Below are positions 36,640 to 45,104 of a stretch of 64,000 nucleotides of DNA, piece by piece; positions within the stretch are counted from its first letter, which is position 1, and each line of letters opens with the position of its first letter. The DNA is from Nocardia sp. BMG111209 (GTDB lineage: Bacteria > Actinomycetota > Actinomycetes > Mycobacteriales > Mycobacteriaceae): assembly GCF_000381925.1 (NCBI RefSeq), contig NZ_KB907308.1, positions 1,705,808 to 1,769,807 on the forward strand. Direction: 5' to 3'. The position numbers were made by a program, and so were the translations under genes. Under the pieces are notes generated by a model, which had not been told where the DNA came from, did no database searches, and saw only the letters and a program-made list of their open reading frames with translations.

Positions 36640-37068
36640 TCAGGCCACGGTGTCGGAATAGGCGGGGACGACCTGCACCGGTTCCTCGGTGACCACGCCG
36701 TCGAGAATGCGGTAGCTGCGCAGCTCGTACTGTTCCGGGTCGCGGGTGGAGACCAGGACGTAGTGCGCGTTCGGCTCGGAGGCGTAGGAGACGTCGGTGC
36801 GGCTCGGGTAGGCCTCGGTGGCGGTGTGCGAGTGGTAGACCACCACCGGCTCCTCGTCGCGGTCGTCCATCTCCCGCCACAGCCGCAACTGTTCACCGGA
36901 GTCGAACCGGTAGAAGGTGGGCGAGCGTTCGGCGTTGACCATCGGCACGAACCGCTCGGGCCGGTCGGAACCCTCGGGACCGGCGATGATGCCGCAGGCC
37001 TCGTCCGGATGGTCGGTGCGGGCGTGTGCCACCATCGCGTCCACGAGGTCCGCCCTGATCACCAGCAC
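36640..37068 (-). CDS. mec: JAMM-family metalloprotease Mec, releases cysteine from CysO
   Basis: A 142-residue Mov34/MPN zinc peptidase. The JAMM site is complete: E23, HSH (79-81) and D92 in HSHTATEAYPSRTD. The orthologue hydrolyses CysO-cysteine to free cysteine and regenerates CysO. The start is placed at GTG 37068 (VLVIRADLV) with GGAAGGA eight bases upstream; a TTG at 37122 would add 18 residues. First gene of the mec-cysO-cysM run. Confidence 0.94.
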   Translation of the reverse strand: MLVIRADLVDAMVAHARTDHPDEACGIIAGPEGSDRPERFVPMVNAERSPTFYRFDSGEQLRLWREMDDRDEEPVVVYHSHTATEAYPSRTDVSYASEPNAHYVLVSTRDPEQYELRSYRILDGVVTEEPVQVVPAYSDTVA

Positions 37069-37203
37069 AGTCGCCGTCCTTCCGTTCGCGGCCCGGCCGG
37101 GGACCGCCGCCGCTGTCGTCAACGGACCAGAATATTCGCCTATTCCCGGCAGTCTGCTTCCGGTGCCATGCCGCCCGGCCCGGCGATGCCGCTCCGGCGT
37201 GGC

Positions 37204-38289
37204 CTACCGTCCGGCCCGGTCGACCGCTCGATCACCGAAAACGTCTGTGTAGGAAGGGATTCCGGCAACCGTGTGGGCCGACAGCAATCCGTCGACGATC
37301 GCCCGCTCGGTCGCCAGCGCGGCGGCGGCGCACAGGTCGGCGACCCGGAGGGTGCGGGCCAAGGGGGTCTTCGGTCCGTACGCCTCGGGATCCAGGACCC
37401 GCGCACCGGTCGCGAGCGCGAAGAAACAGTCGCCGTCCAACGGGGTGTGGGCCGGTCGGACCGCGCGGGACAACCCGTCGTGCGCGGACATGGCCAGCCG
37501 CTCGGCCTCGCCCGGTTCCAGTTCGGCGTCGGTGGCGACCACGCCGATGGTGGTGTTGAGCGAGGCGCCCTTCGGCGGCAGGGCCGCCGCCCGGGCCAGC
37601 TGTTCCGACGTGGCGGACCGCAGCCCGAAGTGATCGGCGCCGTCGCTGCCGACACCCCAGGGCAGTCCGGTGCGAGGATCGAAGGTGGCCCCGGCCGCGT
37701 TGACGGTCGCGAGCGCCGCGACCGTGCAGCCGGCGGCGGGTCCGTCGAGGATATGGATGCTCGCGGTGCCGATCCCGCCCTTCAGCACCCCGGCCTGGGC
37801 CCCGGTACCGGCGCCGACGCAGCCGCGTGCGACCTCGGGGCCCGCGGCGTCGGCCGCGCGGTAGCCGAATTCGGCGGTGGGCCGGATGTCCCAGGCGCCC
37901 AGAGGGAGATCGAAGATGACCGCGCCGGACACGATCGGCACGATCTTGGCCGGATCGGCGGGATCCATCGGAATGCCCTGGCCGTGTTCCTCCAGCCAGC
38001 GCATCACGCCGTCGGCGGCGGCCAGGCCGTAGGCGCTGCCACCGGTCAGCAGGATCGCGTCGACCCGGCGCACGGTGTTGTGCGGATCGAGCAGATCGGT
38101 CTCGCGGGTCCCCGGGCCGCCGCCGCGCACGTCGACGGCCGCCGTCGCACCGCCGGGAGCCCGGACGACCGTACAGCCGGTGGCGGCCCCGGTTCCCCGG
38201 GTCACCTCCGCGTCCAGGGCCTGGTGGTGACCGACGAGCAACCCGGCGACATCGGTCAAGGCGTTGCGGGGCCCGGTTTCGATCTTCAT
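37204..38289 (-). CDS. P1-family peptidase (DmpA/Rv1333-like)
   Basis: A 361-residue N-terminal-nucleophile hydrolase of the DmpA family, made as a precursor that cleaves itself before a Ser/Thr. The expected self-cleavage region is GASLNTTIGVVATDAELEPG (about residues 238-257), giving a new N-terminal Thr. Other family blocks: LTDVAGLLVGHHQ and LTGGSAYGLAAADGVMRWLE. Aminopeptidase-like activity in relatives; natural substrate unknown. The ATG overlaps the stop of the DUF2017 gene (TGATG). Confidence 0.93.
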   Translation of the reverse strand: MKIETGPRNALTDVAGLLVGHHQALDAEVTRGTGAATGCTVVRAPGGATAAVDVRGGGPGTRETDLLDPHNTVRRVDAILLTGGSAYGLAAADGVMRWLEEHGQGIPMDPADPAKIVPIVSGAVIFDLPLGAWDIRPTAEFGYRAADAAGPEVARGCVGAGTGAQAGVLKGGIGTASIHILDGPAAGCTVAALATVNAAGATFDPRTGLPWGVGSDGADHFGLRSATSEQLARAAALPPKGASLNTTIGVVATDAELEPGEAERLAMSAHDGLSRAVRPAHTPLDGDCFFALATGARVLDPEAYGPKTPLARTLRVADLCAAAALATERAIVDGLLSAHTVAGIPSYTDVFGDRAVDRAGR

Positions 38290-38858
38290 CAGGAGGTCAT
38301 CGCCTGCAGCAGGGAGTCCTGCATCCAGGTGAGCCAGTGGTACACGTCCAGGTGCGGGGCGCGGGGATCGTGCGGATCGAGGTGGTCGGGTGTGTCGGCA
38401 TCCACGCCGAGGGCCGTGCCCAGGGCCAGCCGGACGTCGTTGAGGGCGATCAGCCACGCGTCGGCCTGTTCCGGGGTGATCAGGATCTTGCCGCCCTGAG
38501 CGGGCAGCGTATCCAGTACCACCGAGCCGGCGGCCACCTTCGCCTCGATGATGTCGGGCTCGTGCAGGCTGCGCAGCGCGCTGTTGAGATCCGCACGGTC
38601 GGCGTCCGGCGAGCCGGGTTCACTGCGATGGAATTCGGGTAGCAGCCGGGCCAGTCTCGGGTCGTCCGGCGGATTGCTGTTGCCGGTCCGTAACCCGGTG
38701 AGGGCGGCCAGATCGTCTTCCGGGGCGGATCGGGCCCGATCGGCGAGCAGGCCGGTCACCGCGCCCACCAGCGAACGCAGTACCTCGGCCTCCCGCGCAT
38801 CCATTTCGGACCGCAGCTTGAGCCCGCTCAGCGAGTTCTTCCTGCTCCATTTGCGCAC
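38289..38858 (-). CDS. DUF2017 protein (Rv1332-like)
   Basis: A 189-residue alpha-helical protein of the DUF2017 family, found in actinobacteria between clpS and a P1-type peptidase gene. GTG at 38858 (VRKWSRKNS) is chosen by resemblance to the remembered mycobacterial start; a GTG at 38891 would overlap clpS. Typical features are EAEVLRSLVGAVTGLLADR near the N-terminus and HWLTWMQDSLLQAM at the C-terminus. Often labelled a transcriptional regulator, but no DNA-binding motif is visible. Confidence 0.85.
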   Translation of the reverse strand: MRKWSRKNSLSGLKLRSEMDAREAEVLRSLVGAVTGLLADRARSAPEDDLAALTGLRTGNSNPPDDPRLARLLPEFHRSEPGSPDADRADLNSALRSLHEPDIIEAKVAAGSVVLDTLPAQGGKILITPEQADAWLIALNDVRLALGTALGVDADTPDHLDPHDPRAPHLDVYHWLTWMQDSLLQAMTS

Positions 38859-38880
38859 GGGTTTACGGTAGTCGCCCCGA

Positions 38881-39174
38881 TTACTCGTCACGCTGCATGG
38901 TGGCCCACAGGCCTGCCGCGTGTAGTCGCTGGACGTCGTGCTCCATCTTGTCCCGGGAACCGGAGGAGACGACCGCCTTGCCCTCGTTGTGGACCTTGAG
39001 CATGAGCTCCGTAGCCTTGGATTTGCTGTAGCCGAACAGCTTTTGGAAGATGTAGGTCACGTAGTGCATCAGGTTCACCGGGTCGTCCCAGACGACCGTG
39101 ACCCACGGACGGTCCTCGGCCTCCAGGATCTCGGTGACCTCGACCGCCTCGGGCGTCGCCTGCGGGGCCGCCAT
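38881..39174 (-). CDS. clpS: ClpS, adaptor of the ClpAP/ClpCP protease
   Basis: A 97-residue N-end-rule adaptor. [20 protein letters not shown] carries the DDPVN substrate-pocket motif, followed by [17 protein letters not shown] for Clp ATPase binding and a C-terminal [10 protein letters not shown]. It delivers proteins with hydrophobic N-termini to the Clp protease. The start is uncertain: 39174 (MAAPQATPE) gives the usual length, while ATGs at 39225 and 39237 would add a variable leader. Divergent from pncB. Confidence 0.95.
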   Translation of the reverse strand: MAAPQATPEAVEVTEILEAEDRPWVTVVWDDPVNLMHYVTYIFQKLFGYSKSKATELMLKVHNEGKAVVSSGSRDKMEHDVQRLHAAGLWATMQRDE

Positions 39175-39347
39175 CCGTACGACCACGTCGGCCGGACCGA
39201 CGGCAAACCGGACAGCGCCCTCCATGCACAGACCCATAACCTTCAGGGTACGACTCGGCCCGCGGGAAACAACACCCGCCGCATGCGGATTGTCCTTTTC
39301 GAGATGACGGCCGACACCACCGGCGCGGCGCTGTCTACAGTGGCCTG

Positions 39348-40673
39348 GTGGACACCTCGGATGCCTCCGGCACCGCCGCGGCCAGTACCGCGCTGCTGAC
39401 CGATCAGTACGAATTGACCATGCTCGCTGCGGCGCTGACCGACGGGTCGGCGGACCGGCGTTGCAGTTTCGAAGTATTCGCCAGGCGATTGCCGAACGGC
39501 CGGCGCTACGGCGTGGTGGCCGGCACCGGCCGGCTGCTGGATGCCTTGGCCGACTTCCGCTTCGGTGAGCCCGAACTCGCGGTGGTGGCCGGATTCCTCG
39601 ACGACCGCACGCTGGAATGGCTGCGCGGGTACCGATTCGGCGGCGACATCGACGGATATCGCGAGGGCGACCTGTATTTCCCGGGCTCGCCGATCCTGTC
39701 GGTGCGGGGCAGCTTCGCCGAATGCGTGGTGCTGGAGACGCTGATCCTGTCGATCCTCAACCACGACAGCGCGATCGCGTCGGCGGCCGCGCGGATGGTG
39801 AGCGCCGCCGGGGATCGCAACATGATCGAGATGGGCTCGCGGCGCACCCACGAACTGGCCGCGCCCGCCAGCTCGCGGGCGGCCTACCTGGCCGGTTTCG
39901 ACGCCACGTCCAATCTGGAAGCGGTGCGGCGGTTCGGCGTACCGGGTGCGGGCACCAGCGCGCACGCGTTCACCCTGTTGCACAGCGGACCGGACGGTCA
40001 GGACGAGGCCGCGGCGTTCCGCACCCAGATCGAGGCGCTCGGGCTCGGCACCACGCTGCTGGTCGACACCTACGACATCGCCAAGGGCGTGGCGACCGCG
40101 ATCGAGGTCGCCGGGCCCGGATTGGGCGGCGTGCGCATCGATTCCGGTGATCTGGGCGTGCTGGCCCGGCAGGTGCGCGATCAGCTGGACGCGCTGGGGG
40201 CGACCGGGACCCGGATCGTGGTGTCCGGCGATCTGGACGAGTATGCGATCGCCTCGCTGCGCGCCGAGCCGGTCGACGTGTACGGCGTCGGCACCTCTCT
40301 GGTGACCGGATCCGGCGCGCCGACCGCCGGGATGGTCTACAAGCTGGTCGAGGTGGACGGCACGCCGGTGGCCAAGCGTTCCAGTCACAAGGAGTCCCGC
40401 GGCGGCGCCAAGACCGCGGTGCGCCTGGCCCGCCCGACCGGGACCATCGTGGAGGAGATCGTGTATCCGATCGCCGCTCCCGCGCCGGAGCCGGACGGTT
40501 TCGAGACCCGGGAGCTGCTGGTGCCGCTGGTCCGCGGGGGCCGGGTGCTCGGCGATCGGCCCACCCTGCGGGAGAGCCGCGATCTGGTCGCGCGCGGACT
40601 GGTCAGTCTGCCCTGGGAGGGGCTGAAGCTTTCCGCCGGGGAGCCCGCGATCCCCACGACGTTCCTACAATGA
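39348..40673 (+). CDS. pncB: Nicotinate phosphoribosyltransferase
   Basis: A 441-residue enzyme of the Preiss-Handler NAD salvage route that joins nicotinate to PRPP. Family blocks: [15 protein letters not shown] (residues 16-30), [11 protein letters not shown] (about 163), [15 protein letters not shown] and [20 protein letters not shown] with the phosphate-binding region [16 protein letters not shown] start at 39348. It is directly followed by the nicotinamidase gene, so nicotinamide can be turned to nicotinate mononucleotide by one transcript. Confidence 0.96.
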   Translation: MDTSDASGTAAASTALLTDQYELTMLAAALTDGSADRRCSFEVFARRLPNGRRYGVVAGTGRLLDALADFRFGEPELAVVAGFLDDRTLEWLRGYRFGGDIDGYREGDLYFPGSPILSVRGSFAECVVLETLILSILNHDSAIASAAARMVSAAGDRNMIEMGSRRTHELAAPASSRAAYLAGFDATSNLEAVRRFGVPGAGTSAHAFTLLHSGPDGQDEAAAFRTQIEALGLGTTLLVDTYDIAKGVATAIEVAGPGLGGVRIDSGDLGVLARQVRDQLDALGATGTRIVVSGDLDEYAIASLRAEPVDVYGVGTSLVTGSGAPTAGMVYKLVEVDGTPVAKRSSHKESRGGAKTAVRLARPTGTIVEEIVYPIAAPAPEPDGFETRELLVPLVRGGRVLGDRPTLRESRDLVARGLVSLPWEGLKLSAGEPAIPTTFLQ

Positions 40674-40717
40674 AGCCGTGCCCGCTCGGTGCGGGCGAAA
40701 ACGAGGTGTGCGAGACC

Positions 40718-41299
40718 ATGAACTCCCCGGACGGGAACAGGGCACTCATCGTCGTCGACGTGCAGAACGACTTCTGCGAGGGCGGCTCGCTGGCCGTCAC
40801 CGGCGGGGCCGCGGTGGCCGGGCGGATCAGCGAGTATCTCGGCGTCGCCGACTATGCCGCGATCGTGGCGACCCGCGACTATCACATCGACCCGGGCGCT
40901 CATTTCTCCGCGCAGCCGGATTATGTCGACAGCTGGCCGCCGCACTGCCGGGTCGGGACGCCCGGCGCCGACTTCCACCCGGATCTCGACACCGCGCGCG
41001 TCGCCGAGGTCTTCTCCAAGGGTGCGTACAGCGCCGCGTACTCGGGCTTCGAGGGCAGTGCCGGCGACGGCTCCGGCCTCGCGGACTGGTTGCGCGCCAA
41101 CGGGATCGGCGCGGTCGACGTGTGCGGCATCGCCACCGACCACTGTGTCCGGGCAACCGCCCTGGACGCGGCGGCCGAGGGCCTGCGCACCCGGGTCCTG
41201 CTGGGTCTCACCGCCGCCGTCACACCGGCCACGGTCGGCCGGGTCCTCGACGAGATGCGTTCCGCCGGAATCGAACTCACCGGCAACCTGGAGTCCTGA
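40718..41299 (+). CDS. pncA: Nicotinamidase (pyrazinamidase)
   Basis: A 193-residue isochorismatase-fold amidase converting nicotinamide to nicotinate. The catalytic triad is D14 (VVDVQNDF), K101 (SKGAYS) and C143 (GIATDHCV); metal ligands D54, H56 and H62 lie in TRDYHIDPGAH. ATG 40718 gives the family-typical start. An ATG at 40670 overlaps the pncB stop as ATGA and would add 16 residues, so coupling to pncB is possible. This enzyme also activates pyrazinamide in mycobacteria. Confidence 0.94.
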   Translation: MNSPDGNRALIVVDVQNDFCEGGSLAVTGGAAVAGRISEYLGVADYAAIVATRDYHIDPGAHFSAQPDYVDSWPPHCRVGTPGADFHPDLDTARVAEVFSKGAYSAAYSGFEGSAGDGSGLADWLRANGIGAVDVCGIATDHCVRATALDAAAEGLRTRVLLGLTAAVTPATVGRVLDEMRSAGIELTGNLES

Positions 41300-41333
41300 G
41301 CGACTTGTCGGCGGGTGGCAGTAGTCTGCCTGG

Positions 41334-43379
41334 GTGCCCGAACTCCCCGCTGTCCCGGCCCTGCTGGCAACCGCCGTCGAGGCGCTCGGCGGTAAGGCGC
41401 GCACAGGTCAGCAGACCATGGCGGCGGCGGTCGCGCACTCCATCGACACCAAGGAACACCTCGCGGTGCAGGCCGGTACCGGCACCGGCAAGTCGCTGGC
41501 CTATCTGGTGCCGAGCCTGCGGCACGCGGTGCACACCGGCCGCACGGTGGTGGTCTCCACCGCGACCATCGCGCTGCAGCGGCAGCTGGTGGACCGGGAC
41601 CTGCCGCGGCTGTCGGAGGCCCTGGCGAAGGTGCTGGGCCGCACGCCGAAGTACGCGATCCTCAAGGGCCGCAACAACTATCTGTGCCTGAACAAGATCA
41701 ACAGTGTCATCCCGGACGACTCGGGCGAGGCCGAACTGTTCGACGCGTTCGCCATCTCCAAACTCGGCCGCGAGGTGCAGCGGCTCAACGAATGGGCCTC
41801 CGACACCGAGACCGGCGACCGGGACGAGCTGGTCCCCGGCGTCACCGATCGGGCGTGGCGGCAGGTCAGCGTGTCGTCGCGGGAATGTCTGGGCAAGGGC
41901 CGCTGTCCGTTCGGGGTGGACTGTTTCGCCGAGAAGGCCCGCGCCGAATCGGGCCAGGCCGATGTGGTGGTCACCAACCACGCGCTGCTGGCGATCGACG
42001 CGATCAGCGGCGTGCAGGTCCTGCCCGAGCACGATGTGGTGGTCGTCGACGAGGCGCACGAACTGGTCGACCGGGTCACCGGCGTGGCCACCGCGGAACT
42101 GTCGACGGCCGCGATCAGCGCCGCCGCCCGCCGCTGCACGAAGCTGATCGACGAGCAGGAGGTCGACCGGCTGGAGGCGGCGGCCGAGTCCTGGCACCAA
42201 CTCCTCGAGGAGCTGCCGCCGGGCCGCTGGGACCGGCTGCCGGAGGGCGCCGCACCGGTGCTGGCGATGATCCGCGACGCCGCCTGGAACTGCCGCACCG
42301 CGCTGGGCCCACAGACCGGCGGTGCCGCCGCGGCCGATCCCGAGGGCGCCGCGGCCCGCAATCTCGCGCTGTCCGGTATCGAGGAGGTGCACGACGCCGC
42401 AGTCCGGGTGCTCACCACCTTCGACGACGACGATCCCGCGGCCCGCCGCGATGTGGTGTGGCTGGCCGCGGAGGAGGTGCGGGGCATCGCCCGCCGGAGT
42501 CTGCACATGGCGCCGCTGTCGGTGGGCGGGCTGCTGCGCAGCCGGTTGTTCGGCACGTCCACGGTGATCCTGGCGTCGGCGACGCTCCAGATCGGCGGGT
42601 CGTTCGACGCGCTCGCCGTCACCTGGGGACTACCCCCGCAGTCCGCGCACACCGTCGACCCGGCCCTGGCCAACGGCGCCGAGGCGCCCTCGGACACCGG
42701 ATCGGTGCGCTGGAACGCCCTCGACGTCGGTTCGCCGTTCGACCACGCCAAGTCGGGCATCCTCTACGTGGCCAAACATCTGCCGATCCCGGGCCGGGAC
42801 GGACTGCCCCCGGCCTATCTGGACGAGATCCAGCGGCTGGTCACCGCCGCCGGCGGCCGCACCCTCGGCCTGTTCTCCTCGATGCGGGCGGCGAAGGCCG
42901 CGACCGAGGCACTGCGCGGACGCCTGGACACCCCGGTGCTGTGCCAGGGTGAGGATGCCACCGGTGTGCTGGTTCGGCGGTTCGCCGAGGATCCGGCCAC
43001 CTCACTGTTCGGCACGCTGTCGCTGTGGCAGGGGGTGGATGTCCCGGGCCCGTCGCTGAGCCTGGTGATCCTCGACCGCATCCCGTTCCCCCGGCCCGAC
43101 GATCCGCTGCTGGTGGCCCGGCAGAAGGCGGTGGAATCCCGCGGCGGCAACGGATTTCTCGCCATCGCCGCCAATCACGCGGCGCTGCTGCTCGCGCAGG
43201 GCACCGGCCGGTTGCTGCGCAGCGTCGACGACCGCGGCGTGGTGGCCATCCTCGATCCGCGCCTGGTCACCGCTCGCTACGGGCCCTACCTGCGGGCCTC
43301 GCTGCCGCCCTACTGGGAGACCTCCGATCCGGAGGTCGTGGCCAAGGCCCTGCAGCGGCTGACCGCGGCCGCTGTGTGA
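41334..43379 (+). CDS. dinG: DinG/XPD-family ATP-dependent DNA helicase
   Basis: A 681-residue superfamily 2 helicase. Walker A GTGTGKS is at 48-54 and the DEAH box at 239-242. Four Cys (118, 185, 191, 197; in NYLCL and SRECLGKGRCPFGVDCF) match the 4Fe-4S site of DinG/XPD. The C-terminal half has SLWQGVDVPG and the QGTGRLLRS motif VI. It probably resolves R-loops and forked or G-quadruplex DNA. GTG start. A hairpin follows between it and the convergent permease gene. Confidence 0.95.
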   Translation: MPELPAVPALLATAVEALGGKARTGQQTMAAAVAHSIDTKEHLAVQAGTGTGKSLAYLVPSLRHAVHTGRTVVVSTATIALQRQLVDRDLPRLSEALAKVLGRTPKYAILKGRNNYLCLNKINSVIPDDSGEAELFDAFAISKLGREVQRLNEWASDTETGDRDELVPGVTDRAWRQVSVSSRECLGKGRCPFGVDCFAEKARAESGQADVVVTNHALLAIDAISGVQVLPEHDVVVVDEAHELVDRVTGVATAELSTAAISAAARRCTKLIDEQEVDRLEAAAESWHQLLEELPPGRWDRLPEGAAPVLAMIRDAAWNCRTALGPQTGGAAAADPEGAAARNLALSGIEEVHDAAVRVLTTFDDDDPAARRDVVWLAAEEVRGIARRSLHMAPLSVGGLLRSRLFGTSTVILASATLQIGGSFDALAVTWGLPPQSAHTVDPALANGAEAPSDTGSVRWNALDVGSPFDHAKSGILYVAKHLPIPGRDGLPPAYLDEIQRLVTAAGGRTLGLFSSMRAAKAATEALRGRLDTPVLCQGEDATGVLVRRFAEDPATSLFGTLSLWQGVDVPGPSLSLVILDRIPFPRPDDPLLVARQKAVESRGGNGFLAIAANHAALLLAQGTGRLLRSVDDRGVVAILDPRLVTARYGPYLRASLPPYWETSDPEVVAKALQRLTAAAV

Positions 43380-43482
43380 ACCATGTGAAAATTCACACGG
43401 CAACCCGGGTATCTTCTGGACGGAAGTAAACTGGACAGCGGTACTCCGGTGAATCCCCCAATTCCCCATCGGATGTATCGCC

Positions 43483-43518
43483 GTCCCCGCGCCGCGCCCT
43501 GCAACCTGGCGCGGGGAC
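43483..43518. terminator. Hairpin between dinG and the permease gene
   Basis: GTCCCCGCGCC (43483-43493) pairs perfectly with GGCGCGGGGAC (43508-43518) around a 14-base loop, in the gap between the converging dinG and NCS2 genes. It lies about 100 bases after the dinG stop and 23 bases after the permease stop, so it probably serves the permease mainly. Confidence 0.75.
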
Positions 43519-43540
43519 CTGGGGGAATCCCGCTCGGCGG

Positions 43541-44905
43541 CTAGTCGGCGAGGAAGAAGAAGTAGCCGAGGAACACCAGCATCAGCACCCACATCACCGG
43601 GTGCACCTCGCGGATCCGCCGCTTGGCCACCATCACCACCGGGTAGAACAGCAGCCCCATCGCGATGCCGTTCGCGATCGAATAGGTCAGCGGCATCATG
43701 ATCACGGTCAGGAAGGCCGGAATCGCGTATTCCAGCTTGTTCCACTCGATGTCGCCGAGTGCGCGGGCCATCAGCACACCCACCACGATCAGCGCCGGCG
43801 CGGTCACCGCGGGCGCGCCGGCCACGACGGCGAACACCGGGAAGAAGAACATCGCCACCGCGAACCAGCCCGCGGTCGTCACCGCGGTCAGCCCGGTCCG
43901 GCCGCCCGCGCTCACCCCGGCGGTGGATTCCACATAGGCCGTGGTGGTGGAGGTGCCGATGATCGCGCCGGCCGTGGTGCCGATCGAGTCGGCGGCCAGC
44001 GCCTGCGCCGCGCGCGGCAGCTTCCCGTCCTCGCCGAGCAGCCCGGCCTGGTTGGCGATGCCGATCAGGGTGCCGGAGGCGTCGAAGAAATCGACGAACA
44101 GCATGGTGAGCACGACGATCGCCATCTGACCGGTGAAGGCGTGCGGGAGGTGGACGATCGCCTGCCCGAAGGTCTGATCCAGTCCGTGCGGCGTGCCCAC
44201 GACCGCGTGCGGCAGTCGCACCAGCCCGCTGACGATGCCGACCACGGTCGTCGCGACGATGCCGTAGAGCACCGCGCCGTGCCGGCCGAGCACCAGGAAC
44301 ACCACGGTCACCAGCAATCCGAACAGCGCCAGTAGCGTAGTGCCCCTGGTGAAGTCGCCGAGATGCACGAGGGTGGCGTCGTCGGCGATCACGATCCCGG
44401 AGTTCTTCAGGCCCAGGAACGCCACGAACATGCCGATACCCGCCCCGACGGCCAGCTTCATCTGCAACGGGATGGCGTCGATGATCTTCTCGCGGATCCT
44501 GGTGATCGCCAGCACGAAGAAGACGACGCCGGACAGCAGGGTGCCCGACAACGCCTCCTGCCAGCGGATACCCATTCCGAGCACCACCGAGTAGGCGAAG
44601 AAGGCGTTGAGTCCCATCCCCGGCGCGAGCGCCACCGGATAGCGCGCCCACAATCCCATCACCAGCGTGCCGACCACGGCGGCCACGGCGGTGGCGGTGA
44701 ACACCGCCTGCGTCGGGATGCCACGGGAACCGAGCGGGCCGTGGTCGCCGAGGACCGCCGGATTGACCGCCAGCACATAGGACATGGCGAGGAACGTGAC
44801 CGTCCCGGCCATGATCTCGCGCCGGACGGTCGACCCGAGCCGGGAGATCCCGAAGTAGGCGTCGACGCGACCGGTGGACTCCGGTTGGACGTCGGTTGTC
44901 GTCAT
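43541..44905 (-). CDS. NCS2-family (AzgA-like) purine permease
   Basis: A 454-residue nucleobase:cation symporter of the AzgA/PbuG branch, importing adenine, guanine or hypoxanthine. It has 12-14 hydrophobic spans; the family motifs AVFTATAVAAVVGTLVMGLW, LAPGMGLNAFFAYS (about 80-93) and FVDFFDASGTLIGIANQAGL (about 275) are intact, as is GTSTTTAYVESTAG. The ATG at 44905 has GGTGGAG upstream. This gene is not part of the remembered mycobacterial block and was inserted between dinG and the glg genes. Confidence 0.94.
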   Translation of the reverse strand: MTTTDVQPESTGRVDAYFGISRLGSTVRREIMAGTVTFLAMSYVLAVNPAVLGDHGPLGSRGIPTQAVFTATAVAAVVGTLVMGLWARYPVALAPGMGLNAFFAYSVVLGMGIRWQEALSGTLLSGVVFFVLAITRIREKIIDAIPLQMKLAVGAGIGMFVAFLGLKNSGIVIADDATLVHLGDFTRGTTLLALFGLLVTVVFLVLGRHGAVLYGIVATTVVGIVSGLVRLPHAVVGTPHGLDQTFGQAIVHLPHAFTGQMAIVVLTMLFVDFFDASGTLIGIANQAGLLGEDGKLPRAAQALAADSIGTTAGAIIGTSTTTAYVESTAGVSAGGRTGLTAVTTAGWFAVAMFFFPVFAVVAGAPAVTAPALIVVGVLMARALGDIEWNKLEYAIPAFLTVIMMPLTYSIANGIAMGLLFYPVVMVAKRRIREVHPVMWVLMLVFLGYFFFLAD

Positions 44906-45104
44906 CAGATGTCTCCACCCCGCCGAACGAATGAGCTGCCCCCGGCACGGTAGCCGCCGCGACACGCCGGAGGGAAATCGCCATGGTTAATCACTGGCAA
45001 TCCACCTCGCCACCACTTGAGCGGAACCTCGGGTCACATGCAATTACCGGGCAATTAACCGAATAATTCACCTAAAATCCGACTTTCCTTGACCGAATCT
45101 GGGA

